From Deferribacteres bacterium (GTDB taxonomy: Bacteria > Zhuqueibacterota > Zhuqueibacteria > Zhuqueibacterales > Geothermadaptataceae): 64,000 bases of DNA. The translations under genes were made by a program, and so were the position numbers. The notes beneath the pieces are model-generated. The model saw only the letters and a program-made list of their open reading frames with translations, was not told where the DNA came from and made no database searches. The stretch is taken from assembly GCA_020633655.1 (NCBI GenBank), contig JACKDF010000002.1, positions 124,001 to 188,000 on the forward strand. Direction: 5' to 3'. Of the stretch, positions 15,710 to 23,884 are shown piece after piece (the first letter of the stretch is position 1; every line of letters starts with the position of its first letter).

Positions 15710-18181
15710 TTAATCAGTTTTTGGGATCGAATTCACTCCTTCCTCTACAGTAGTAAATGCCGGCGTTTGATTATGGCAGGATAAACAATCCCTGGACCGT
15801 ACATCCGCTTTGCCATTTATATGCAAAACATTATTAATGATTTTATTGGTGCTGCTGACAACATCACTGTGGCATAAATGGCATCTATCATTTTTCGAGT
15901 GACGCCCTTGCGGGGGCAAAGAATGACACGTTCCACAAGCAGCTTGTGTCCCATCTGATATTGTCCAGGTTGGATCATTCGTCTGATCACCCATTGTGAA
16001 ATTTCCATGGCAATAACTGTTCTGGCAGGTTGTGCCATCCCAGGTTGGATTAGCACCCTCTTGTCGGGCTAAGCCACCGAAATGAATCTCTGCCGGTAAA
16101 TCAGAATCGACATGGCCAGCAACATCAAATGTACCGGGTACGGTGTGACAGGTTTCACAAGCAAATCCTGTACTTAATTTTCCTGTGGAGAGGTGGGCCG
16201 TATGCGCACCAATGCCACGCGCGCTTGTCAGGTGGTTGCCATCGATATCCTCCGGTGGGGCGCCTGAATTATTGTCCATACCTCCATGGCAAACAGTACA
16301 ACCCTCCGGGCTGGAAGGATGACATGACAGGCAACTGCTTCCGACAAGCCCACCAGAATAATCGTCGCCATGGCAATCCTGGCATTGTTTCAGATTCCAG
16401 CTGCTCACACGAATGAAGATTCCATGGAAATTAGCAGACGATGTACTCATCCACCCGGTGGGATGTTGACCTTTTACGTTCGTCTCTCCATTAATATGCA
16501 AATTCTTATCGATAATATTCTTATTGGCATCTACGACATCCCCGTGGCAGATGTAGCACCTGGTATTGCTTGGATGCGGACTCGCCGGTGGTAGCGCATG
16601 GCAGGTCCCGCAGGCATCTTGTGTCCCATCGACTCTTGTCCATTGGGGTGAATTTGTCCGGTTGCCCAGTGTGAAGTTACCATGGCAGTAGCTGTTTTGG
16701 CAGGTTGTACCGTCCCATTCCGGAGCCGCATCCTCTTGTTTTGCCAAACCATTAAAAGAAACTTCAGCGGGCAATTCCGTATCGACATGGTCCGTCGTGT
16801 GCAAGGAGTCGGGAACGATGTGACAAATTTTGCAAGAAAAGCCGGAACTCAATTCACCCTCTGTCAAGTGGGCGGTATGTGCGCCTACTCCGGTTGCTGC
16901 TGTACTGAGATTATTGTCGATATCCTTCGGTGGCGCACCTGTCCTGTTTTCCTTACCGCCGTGACAAGTGGTACATCCTTCAGGTGAAGATGGGTGGCAT
17001 CCCATACACGATACTTCTACCAGACCGCCGTTATAATCTGTGCCATGGCACGGCATGCACTGCTGTAAATCCCAACCGCTCTCCCGAATAAATCGTCCGT
17101 GAAAGCCGGGGGAAACTAAAATCAGCCAGCTATTTTCGTGTTTTCTGCCCTTTGGCATGAAACCGTCTGCATGATTATGGCATGAAGTGCAATTTTCTCC
17201 ATAATGATGATCGTGCACTCCGGTGCCATCATTGCGAAAATAAGTAGTTTTTGTGTGGCATACTTCACAAATACCATCGACCTCGTTTTCATTGTCTGCA
17301 AAAGAATTCTCTCCTGTTAGCGCCGTAAAAATAACAGGGCGTATTTCACTTTCAGTAATAGGTACAGAGTTATTTACCATATAAATATTTTGTTTATTTC
17401 GTGCGTGGGTTTGATGACAAACAAGGCAGGTCGTACCCATGTGGTCCTGATAAACATGGCAGCTTTTGCATAAAGAAGCATCGTTTTTCATTCGTAGGAG
17501 ATTTCCATCGCCAGTGCCTTCATTTGCCCCACCGGAATTCGCATTATGAACGGAATGGCATGTTGTACATTCGACGCGATTTGCTTCGCTGAGTGGAAGG
17601 GAAAGTACGGTTTTGCGGCGAAATCGACCATCAGCAGCAGGGTATTCGATCCCAACCGGATGGCTGCCCTTATTCATCTTTGAATCCGTGTAGCGTCCAA
17701 TGTTTCGTATTCGGTGGCAATCTTTGCAAAGTGCATCGGATTGATTTGAAATTCGCAAAAAGGGAGGAAATTTTTGAACATGTGGATCATGGCAGGTTGA
17801 GCACAGAATATAGCCATCAGGAATACGTTGTGCGAGTTCTGGATTTAGTGGCAGAAGTGTCGCATGATTCGGATTTATTACTTGTATATCCCAGGCATGC
17901 GAGGTTCCTGAAATACCAGGGAGGGCTTTGTCGGCCTCAGCGAATGAATTGTTGTTGGCTATGCCTCCCTCGTTGTGGCAACTCATGCAAAGATTGGCAT
18001 TACCACTTAAATTTGTTAGTTTTATCTCAGAATTTCTGTGAGGCTGGTGGCACGATATGCAATCGATGCCGCTTCCCCAATGGGGAGCATCTGTTGGATA
18101 AGGGACCTGTGCCTGAAGGGTGTTTGAACTAAAATACAATAAAGCCGCGATCAGGTTGTTCTTTATTATATTTGTGACCAT
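15710..18181 (-). CDS. Exported multihaem c-type cytochrome with 24 haem-binding motifs
   Basis: An 823-residue protein with a signal peptide (cleavage near LQAQV, ~25). I count 22 CXXCH motifs plus two CXXXXCH motifs (CQNSYCH at 494-500 and 719-725). The C-terminal half is an internal duplication: residues ~360-570 and ~585-795 repeat the order CXXCHG-DY, CHPSSPEGC, GAHTAHL, CQNSYCH, CGTCH, HINGE/HINGK. The CXXXXCH modules resemble Geobacter-type CxxxxCH/CxxCH-domain cytochromes. It should be periplasmic or outer-surface and carry electrons over long distance. It lies 34 bp downstream of the NHL protein, very likely in one operon. Partner oxidoreductases are not nearby. Confidence 0.9.
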   Translation of the reverse strand: MVTNIIKNNLIAALLYFSSNTLQAQVPYPTDAPHWGSGIDCISCHQPHRNSEIKLTNLSGNANLCMSCHNEGGIANNNSFAEADKALPGISGTSHAWDIQVINPNHATLLPLNPELAQRIPDGYILCSTCHDPHVQKFPPFLRISNQSDALCKDCHRIRNIGRYTDSKMNKGSHPVGIEYPAADGRFRRKTVLSLPLSEANRVECTTCHSVHNANSGGANEGTGDGNLLRMKNDASLCKSCHVYQDHMGTTCLVCHQTHARNKQNIYMVNNSVPITESEIRPVIFTALTGENSFADNENEVDGICEVCHTKTTYFRNDGTGVHDHHYGENCTSCHNHADGFMPKGRKHENSWLILVSPGFHGRFIRESGWDLQQCMPCHGTDYNGGLVEVSCMGCHPSSPEGCTTCHGGKENRTGAPPKDIDNNLSTAATGVGAHTAHLTEGELSSGFSCKICHIVPDSLHTTDHVDTELPAEVSFNGLAKQEDAAPEWDGTTCQNSYCHGNFTLGNRTNSPQWTRVDGTQDACGTCHALPPASPHPSNTRCYICHGDVVDANKNIIDKNLHINGETNVKGQHPTGWMSTSSANFHGIFIRVSSWNLKQCQDCHGDDYSGGLVGSSCLSCHPSSPEGCTVCHGGMDNNSGAPPEDIDGNHLTSARGIGAHTAHLSTGKLSTGFACETCHTVPGTFDVAGHVDSDLPAEIHFGGLARQEGANPTWDGTTCQNSYCHGNFTMGDQTNDPTWTISDGTQAACGTCHSLPPQGRHSKNDRCHLCHSDVVSSTNKIINNVLHINGKADVRSRDCLSCHNQTPAFTTVEEGVNSIPKTD

Positions 18182-18215
18182 TATCCCTGTTCTCTTTCGC
18201 TGTTTATTAAATAAT

Positions 18216-19439
18216 TCACCTCATTAACAACATGCGACGGACAGCTACGAATTCATTGACACGTATTTCATACAGATAAATTCCAGATGCAACTTTTTGC
18301 CCAAGATTATTGGTTGCATTCCACAAAACAGAAGCATTGCCGGCACTTAAATAACCGAGATCAAATCGACGGACAATTTGCCCTATTTCGCTATAAATGC
18401 TAATGGTTACATAGCCGTCGTTTTCGAGAACAAACGGAATTTCAGTTTGTGGATTGAATGGATTGGGAAAATTTTGCAATAGCTGAAATTTAAGGAGATT
18501 ATGTGAAATGTCCTGTTCAATATTGGAAGTTGAATTCTTCAAATGTGGGTCTTCGATTCGGAAAACTTCGAGTCGACGATTATTTTTTGAAGTGATCCAA
18601 AGACGATTTTGCGAATCTATAGCTATATCCATCGGTGAACGCATTTCGCCTGGCTCAGTTCCGTAATCACCAATTGTCGTAATGTACCTTCCGTTCTCAT
18701 CGAGGACCGTCACTATACCAAGAAAAGTATCAGCAATATATACTCTTCCGGCATTATCCACAGCAAGACCTTGAATGCGTGCAATCTCGCCTTCAAGCCA
18801 GCCAAACTGGGCGATACTTGATTGCCAGATTCCCTGTTTTGTGAAAATATGAACGAGAAGCCGAATGTTTCTAAAGTCTAATCCCCCATGCTCAGCCACA
18901 AGGAGTCGTTGATTCTTTTTGTCGAAGGCAATAGCCGTTGGATAAAACAACATATCTTTCCCGAAAGAAAAAAGCTCGTCTCTGTTGGCATTAAATACAC
19001 GTACTTTCTTTGCTTTGCTGTCGACAACATAAAAGTTATCCTGATCATCGACGATGCCATCCGATGGAAAAATGAATCCATGGAAAGCTGAGGACAGTAA
19101 AACACCACTTGTGTCCACAACCCTTATGGTTCCATTTTTCCGATCAGAAGTATAAAGATGATCTTTGCTATCAATGGCAATCGCCAGTGGGGAGACCCCG
19201 GAGGAAAATTTTCCCTGAAATTCCCCGGCAGAGTTAAATTTTATAATTTTTTCGTAAAAAGAATCGGTGACGTAAACGTTGTCATATTTGTCAATGGCAA
19301 CTCGTAAAGGACTGCCGATCTGATCGGTTATGCGCATTTCATGTATATAGTTTAATGTGTCAATGGGGGTTGCCAGAGCGTGGCCACACAGGACTATATA
19401 CAATGCGGTCAAATAATATTTCACTGCCTGAATTTTCAT
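18216..19439 (-). CDS. NHL-repeat beta-propeller protein with C-terminal sorting-type domain
   Basis: ATG 19439 is chosen because it gives the cleaner signal peptide (MKIQAVKYYL... to GHALA); an ATG 12 bp upstream (19451) is possible and sits directly on an AAGG. Residues ~30-310 hold repeated blades of the form AIDKYDNVYVTDS, AIDSKDHLYTSD, AVDNAGRVYIADT and AIDSQNRLWITS, the NHL pattern. The last ~85 residues start LLQNFPNPFNPQTEIPF and end VRRMLLMR, a type-A sorting/FlgD-like domain. The protein should be secreted or surface bound. Its gene precedes the 24-haem cytochrome, so it may scaffold it. Confidence 0.82.
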   Translation of the reverse strand: MKIQAVKYYLTALYIVLCGHALATPIDTLNYIHEMRITDQIGSPLRVAIDKYDNVYVTDSFYEKIIKFNSAGEFQGKFSSGVSPLAIAIDSKDHLYTSDRKNGTIRVVDTSGVLLSSAFHGFIFPSDGIVDDQDNFYVVDSKAKKVRVFNANRDELFSFGKDMLFYPTAIAFDKKNQRLLVAEHGGLDFRNIRLLVHIFTKQGIWQSSIAQFGWLEGEIARIQGLAVDNAGRVYIADTFLGIVTVLDENGRYITTIGDYGTEPGEMRSPMDIAIDSQNRLWITSKNNRRLEVFRIEDPHLKNSTSNIEQDISHNLLKFQLLQNFPNPFNPQTEIPFVLENDGYVTISIYSEIGQIVRRFDLGYLSAGNASVLWNATNNLGQKVASGIYLYEIRVNEFVAVRRMLLMR

Positions 19440-19479
19440 TGCAAAACGCATCCTTGGTTAGACATTTTTGCTAAGACAG

Positions 19480-20225
19480 GTGCAGCTTGTTTGAACCTAA
19501 AAAAAGGAAATTTTAAGTCAAAATGCAACATAAAAAGTAAATATATTGCAAATAAAATACGTTGTATTTCTGGTGCGTTTTACCCGCAAGTTTAATGTTA
19601 TGATAATTTATAATTCAGTTGTTTTTTTATTTTTGGGTCAGACTGAACTAAATTTTATGTAAGTATCATATTTTGCAAGGATATTTGTTAACAAAACACC
19701 AATTTTTTTGATAAGTGTTATAAGGAAATGGCAATCGAACTTTTTAGAGCGAAATGTATTGGAGCGATTTGCAAAAATTTTTGTCCTATGATCTCAATTT
19801 TGTCGTCATGCCGGATTCGATGTTTTTTATCGAATTCTGGCATCCCCCAATTCACGGTAGGCTCATGGAGATTCCAGCACGCCTGAAAAGCAGGCGGCTA
19901 AGCTGAAAACCGACGAAGCAAAACTCCTTTTGTTTTATGAAGTAAAATGACTGCTTTCAGACATTACTCTTGAAAAGAAGTAAATATCAACACTGGTGCC
20001 GGAATTGGAAGCACCACTTATGGCAAGAACGGAAATTCATGCGTTGAGCTCTGAGAAAGAATTTCGATGATTTCGACTACACGCGCATTATAACGACACT
20101 TTCAACACCTGACACGGTATTTGGAATATCGCATTTCGTGGTTATAATTTTTTGTATATTTGGGGTGAATTCCTTAACTTTGTCTTTGCTAGAATTTTTG
20201 AATCTAAGTTAATTTTGGAGAAAGT
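19480..20225. other. Long AT-rich intergenic region
   Basis: About 750 bp between divergent transcription units with no convincing reading frame. It contains one clear hairpin (19808-19843) and short imperfect palindromes. It should hold the promoters of the NHL-cytochrome unit and of the small gene cluster at 20226; none could be fixed with confidence. Confidence 0.5.
19808..19843. repeat. Imperfect hairpin repeat
   Basis: ATGCCGGATTCGAT (19808-19821) pairs with ATCGAATTCTGGCAT (19829-19843) with one bulge and a T-rich loop. The GTCATGCCGG...CTGGCATCCC outline is like many dispersed bacterial palindromic repeats; no second copy was found here. Confidence 0.5.
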
Positions 20226-20528
20226 ATGTTTGGCCTTATTGGTAAAATTATAGCACTGCCGGAAAAACGGGATGAATTAATTGCAATCTTAATCGAAGGT
20301 ACCAACGACATGCCCGGTTGTTTGAGTTATATCGTTGCAAAAGATAAAACAGATAAAGAGGCAATCTGGATTACAGAGGTGTGGACGGATTCAGCTAAAC
20401 ACCGGGAGTCGTTGTCACTACCAAACGTGCAAGCTGCGATTCAAAAAGGGAAACCTTTAATCGTTTCCTTTGATACGCGTTTTGAAACGGAACCCGTAGG
20501 CGTAAACGGCGAATACGAATCGAATTGA
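20226..20528 (+). CDS. ABM-domain (putative quinol monooxygenase) protein
   Basis: A 100-residue protein with the dimeric alpha/beta barrel pattern of the antibiotic biosynthesis monooxygenase family: MFGLIGKIIALPEKRDEL, PGCLSYIVAKD, IWITEVWTD and HRESLSLPNV. E. coli YgiN is the reference quinol monooxygenase; many relatives have no known substrate. GGAGAAAGT precedes the ATG. First of four closely spaced genes on this strand. Confidence 0.8.
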   Translation: MFGLIGKIIALPEKRDELIAILIEGTNDMPGCLSYIVAKDKTDKEAIWITEVWTDSAKHRESLSLPNVQAAIQKGKPLIVSFDTRFETEPVGVNGEYESN

Positions 20529-20574
20529 ACTGCACCTAAAATATCTGTTTGAAAGATAGACAGGATTCTGAAAT

Positions 20575-20955
20575 ATGAAAGAAAACAAGAGCGCACCACA
20601 AACAATTGACGAATACATCGGGAATTTTCCACCGGAAATCCAGGAAATCCTGGAGAAAATCCGGCAGACAATTCGAGAAACCGCCCCTGAGGCGAAGGAA
20701 AAAATAAGCTATCAAATTCCCACCTTCACGCTGAACGGCAACCTGGTGCATTTCGCGGGATACAAAACACATATCGGGTTTTATCCGGCACCCTCCGGGA
20801 TTGAAAAATTTGACAAAGAGGTTGCAGATTACAAAACCGGGAAAGGAACACTGCAATTTCCATTGGATAAATCCATTCCCTACAAGCTTATAAAAAGAAT
20901 TGTTAAATTTCGGATTTCGGAAAACCTGAACAAAACACATGCAAAAAAACGGTAA
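20575..20955 (+). CDS. DUF1801 / YdhG-like (frataxin-fold) protein
   Basis: A 126-residue cytoplasmic protein with TIDEYIGNFPPEIQEILEKI, the ISYQIPTF motif and FAGYKTHIGFYP, all diagnostic of DUF1801. Bacillus YdhG (Fra) is reported as an iron chaperone of this family, but most members are uncharacterised. Its 3' end overlaps the next gene by 17 bp, which implies coupled translation with a cysteine-cluster protein; a metal-related role is an inference from that pairing. Confidence 0.82.
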   Translation: MKENKSAPQTIDEYIGNFPPEIQEILEKIRQTIRETAPEAKEKISYQIPTFTLNGNLVHFAGYKTHIGFYPAPSGIEKFDKEVADYKTGKGTLQFPLDKSIPYKLIKRIVKFRISENLNKTHAKKR

Positions 20956-21595
20956 ACAAATCAGCAAAAGTGCTGGTGATTTTTCCTCCTGGTTGGAGCA
21001 AATTCACAACTCACAACACACCGGGGAAGGGATGGACGTGCCGTGCGGCCAATGCACGGCCTGCTGTGAATCTTCGTATTTTATTCATATTCAACCGGAG
21101 GAAACAGAAACTTTAGCGGCCATACCGGACGAACTTAAATTTGCAGCACCGGGGCTTCCCAAAGGCCACGTGCTTCTCGGGTACAACCAGCAGGGTCGTT
21201 GCCCCATGTTCACTGGGAAAGGTTGCGCAATCTATGCTGTTCGTCCGAGAACCTGTCGCCAATACGATTGCCGTATTTTCAAAGCAACCGGATTAGCTGA
21301 ATCCGGTTCGAACAAACAAAAAATTATCCAACAGGCACAATGCTGGCATTTCGAATACACAAGCAAAGAGGATAAAAAAAAGCTGCAAGCCGTGCAAGCT
21401 GCTGCGCGATTTATTGATGAGCATACGGCTTCCTTTCCGCCTGGTTTTATTCCACCCAATCCAACGCAGCAGGCAATTCTGGCGATTAAAGTTTACGAAG
21501 TATTCCTGCAGGAAACAGGGGACAACGCGTCTGGTGATTTTAAAAAATCTGCGATTGTGACAGCAGTAATAAACGAATACAATAAATTCAAATGA
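20939..21595 (+). CDS. YkgJ-family cysteine-cluster protein
   Basis: A 218-residue protein with PCGQCTACC (~32-40), GRCPMFTGKGCAIYAVRP (~83-100) and CRQYDCRIF, the CxxCxxCC...C...C...C pattern of the YkgJ/UPF0153 family, thought to bind zinc or an Fe-S cluster. Function is unknown. It begins inside the DUF1801 gene. The C-terminal third (from ~145) is helical and contains an Ala-rich stretch. Confidence 0.82.
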   Translation: MQKNGKQISKSAGDFSSWLEQIHNSQHTGEGMDVPCGQCTACCESSYFIHIQPEETETLAAIPDELKFAAPGLPKGHVLLGYNQQGRCPMFTGKGCAIYAVRPRTCRQYDCRIFKATGLAESGSNKQKIIQQAQCWHFEYTSKEDKKKLQAVQAAARFIDEHTASFPPGFIPPNPTQQAILAIKVYEVFLQETGDNASGDFKKSAIVTAVINEYNKFK

Positions 21596-21635
21596 TCGCA
21601 AGTTCTGGGCAGTTTTATCAAGAATTGGACTGAAA

Positions 21636-22268
21636 ATGAATGACGTTTTATCCTTTGGCTTACTTGCAGTTACCTCCTTTTTTACGCTGATTAATCCATT
21701 GGGCACAATGCCCATTTTTATGACGATGACCGCAGAGTTGGATGATGTTCATCGTGTAAAAACGGCAAAGAAGGCGTCTATTGTTGCAACACTCACAATA
21801 ATTGTATTTGCTTTCGCAGGCCAACTTCTTTTTAATTTTTTCAACATTTCTGTGAACAGCTTGCGCATTGTTGGGGGCATAATATTTTTTATCATGGGTA
21901 TGGATATGTTGCAGGCACGATTGGTCACGGTGAAAGTGAAAGATTCTGAAATCAAATCTTATGTCAATGACATCTCAATTACACCGTTGGCAATCCCGAT
22001 GATATGCGGACCCGGGGCAATGACAAACGCCATATTGCTGATGCAGAAAGCTGAAACTTTGGAGATGAAGGTTGCTTTAATTCTCAGCATCGTATTTGTG
22101 ATGGCTATAACCTATATGGTATTATTCAGCGCTTCGCGTATCATAAAATTCATGGGAGAAACCGGCATTAATGTGATGATGCGAATCATGGGGATTATCG
22201 TAATGGTGATTGCTGTCGAGTTCTTTTTCAGTGGATTACGGCCTATTCTCACCGAAATATTTAAATGA
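21636..22268 (+). CDS. MarC-family integral membrane protein
   Basis: A 210-residue, six-helix membrane protein starting FGLLAVTSFFTLINPLG and containing ISITPLAIPMICGPGAMTN, the two repeated half-motifs of MarC (UPF0056). The family was once linked to multiple antibiotic resistance but its transport role is unresolved. It lies 40 bp after the YkgJ gene and closes the cluster. Confidence 0.88.
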   Translation: MNDVLSFGLLAVTSFFTLINPLGTMPIFMTMTAELDDVHRVKTAKKASIVATLTIIVFAFAGQLLFNFFNISVNSLRIVGGIIFFIMGMDMLQARLVTVKVKDSEIKSYVNDISITPLAIPMICGPGAMTNAILLMQKAETLEMKVALILSIVFVMAITYMVLFSASRIIKFMGETGINVMMRIMGIIVMVIAVEFFFSGLRPILTEIFK

Positions 22269-22309
22269 AATGATCCCTTGTTTTTCCTCTGAGAGTACTT
22301 TGGTTGTTG

Positions 22310-22433
22310 CGACTTTCGAAAAACCTTCAAGTTCGGACCCCGAGCCTGCCGAAGGGCCCGAACTTGCGCGTGAAACCAGGAGTTTCGGCTGGCTCAATCT
22401 CCGGTTTATCCCTTATTCGAAAATCTCGTCAGC
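22310..22433 (-). repeat. Dispersed MITE-like repeat, family A copy 2 (inverted)
   Basis: On the minus strand it reads GCTGACGAGATTTTCGAA, AAGGGATAAACCGG, GATTGAGCC, GGTTTCACGC, GGGCCCTTCGGCAGGCTC and GGGGTCCGAACTTG, in the same order as the copies at 31.7 and 34.4 kb. The ends pair loosely around TTTCGAAA. It lies between marC and the sialidase gene. Confidence 0.75.
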
Positions 22434-22698
22434 TTTCCCAGACCGGTTGTGAAAAGCGGTGGGATTGCGTTGTACTGGCATACCATTGCAGAGGAGATAG
22501 TGTTGGTTATGCCATATGCTTATTTGAAAATGAACGGTGCATAGGTTAATCGCTCCGATGAGTCGTATTGAAAATCGAAGGTTAAAATAACACGCCTGAA
22601 TATATTTATGAAATCAGACCATAAGGGGGTGGGTTACAAGTTTTACTTTTCAACTATTTGTAATGCAAAATTTGGTGATAAAAATTAAGGACTACTTT

Positions 22699-23820
22699 AT
22701 GATCCTCCGTATTTTTTTCTTCGTTCTCACCGCTGCATTCACGAAATTTTCCGCCGTAGAACAGGTGAGCGATGAACGGGTAACCGTCTTCGAAAGTGGG
22801 CTCGATGGTTACCACACTTTCCGGATTCCGGCTATCATAAAAAGCACAAACGGCACTTTACTGGCCTTTGCCGAGGGGCGCAAAGCCAGGCGTGACGATT
22901 TCGGTGATATTGATATTGTGCTCAAGCGCTCTGCCGACGATGGCAAAACCTGGAGTGAATTGCACGTCGTGCAGGATGACAGTCTGTGGCAGGTAGGCAA
23001 TCCCTGTCCGGTTGTTGATCGCAAGAGCGGGCGGATTTTTCTGTTGTTTTGCGGTTCTCATGATTCAGAAGATGATTTGATTGCTGGCAAGGGCAGCCGG
23101 GAAATATATCTATCCTTTTCAGATGATGATGGGCAAACCTGGAGTCACCGCCGCAATATTACGGCAATGACGAAAAAAGTCAACTGGCGCTGGTATGCCA
23201 CCGGACCCTGTTCGGGACTTCAAATTCACCAGGGCAAATACAAAGATCGACTGGTTGTGCCGGCTAACCATTCGGAACATAATGCCGGGGAACAATGGCA
23301 ATACCGTGCGCACTCGTTGTATTCCGATGACCGGGGATTAACCTGGAAAATCGGTGAATCCTCGGAGGCAGGCGGGAATGAGACGCAAATCGCAGAGGTG
23401 GCGCCGGATCTGCTGATGCAGGACGTGCGCATGCAACAACATGGGCAGGGCGTACGAGCGGTGCGCTTCAGCCGGGATGGTGGTGCGACCTGGAGCCCAC
23501 TGCAACACGACCCCGACCGGCCGTGCCCGATCTGTCAGGGCAGTCTTATTTCACTGAATTCGCCAAATGCCGGAAAAGTAAATACGCTGATCGCCAGTAA
23601 TCCGGCGGGTGGCGGACGCAAAGGCATGACGCTGCGATTGTCGGAGGATGGCGGGAAATCCTGGTACAAAAAGCAGGTACTGCATGCCGGGCCTTCGGCC
23701 TATTCCGGGTTGGTCAAACTTAATGATGATACAGTTGGGTGTTTGTTTGAGATGGGAATAGAGCATGCTTATGAACGGATTGTGTTTCAGTGGTGCGCCA
23801 TTGTACTTTTACGAAATTGA
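22699..23820 (+). CDS. Exported exo-alpha-sialidase (GH33, BNR repeats)
   Basis: ATG 22699 is preceded by AAGGAC at a good distance; an upstream ATG at 22663 would spoil the signal peptide. After a signal sequence (~residues 1-20) come the sialidase RIP motif YHTFRIPAI (~38-46) and five Asp boxes: SADDGKTW, SDDDGQTW, SDDRGLTW, SRDGGATW and SEDGGKSW. A conserved EGRKARRDD follows the RIP motif and supplies an Arg of the triad. Length (373 residues) is that of a one-domain sialidase. It should release terminal sialic acids from glycoproteins. No sialate lyase or transporter is nearby. A bidirectional terminator follows. Confidence 0.88.
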   Translation: MILRIFFFVLTAAFTKFSAVEQVSDERVTVFESGLDGYHTFRIPAIIKSTNGTLLAFAEGRKARRDDFGDIDIVLKRSADDGKTWSELHVVQDDSLWQVGNPCPVVDRKSGRIFLLFCGSHDSEDDLIAGKGSREIYLSFSDDDGQTWSHRRNITAMTKKVNWRWYATGPCSGLQIHQGKYKDRLVVPANHSEHNAGEQWQYRAHSLYSDDRGLTWKIGESSEAGGNETQIAEVAPDLLMQDVRMQQHGQGVRAVRFSRDGGATWSPLQHDPDRPCPICQGSLISLNSPNAGKVNTLIASNPAGGGRKGMTLRLSEDGGKSWYKKQVLHAGPSAYSGLVKLNDDTVGCLFEMGIEHAYERIVFQWCAIVLLRN

Positions 23821-23855
23821 TTTTCAGAAAAGATTTTATATGATCATTACCAAAA

Positions 23856-23883
23856 AAAAGCCCCGAAGAACGGGGCTTTTTTA
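23856..23883. terminator. Bidirectional rho-independent terminator
   Basis: Stem AAAAGCCCCG (23856-23865) with CGGGGCTTTT (23871-23880), loop AAGAA, with A- and T-runs on either side. It sits between the convergent sialidase and M13 peptidase genes and should serve both. Confidence 0.92.
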
Positions 23884-23884
23884 T

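Noticed and set aside
22210..22549. Two small open frames after marC
   Set aside because: They translate family A repeat copy 2 (a Pro/Glu/Gly-rich peptide seen again in repeat copy 4), not a gene.
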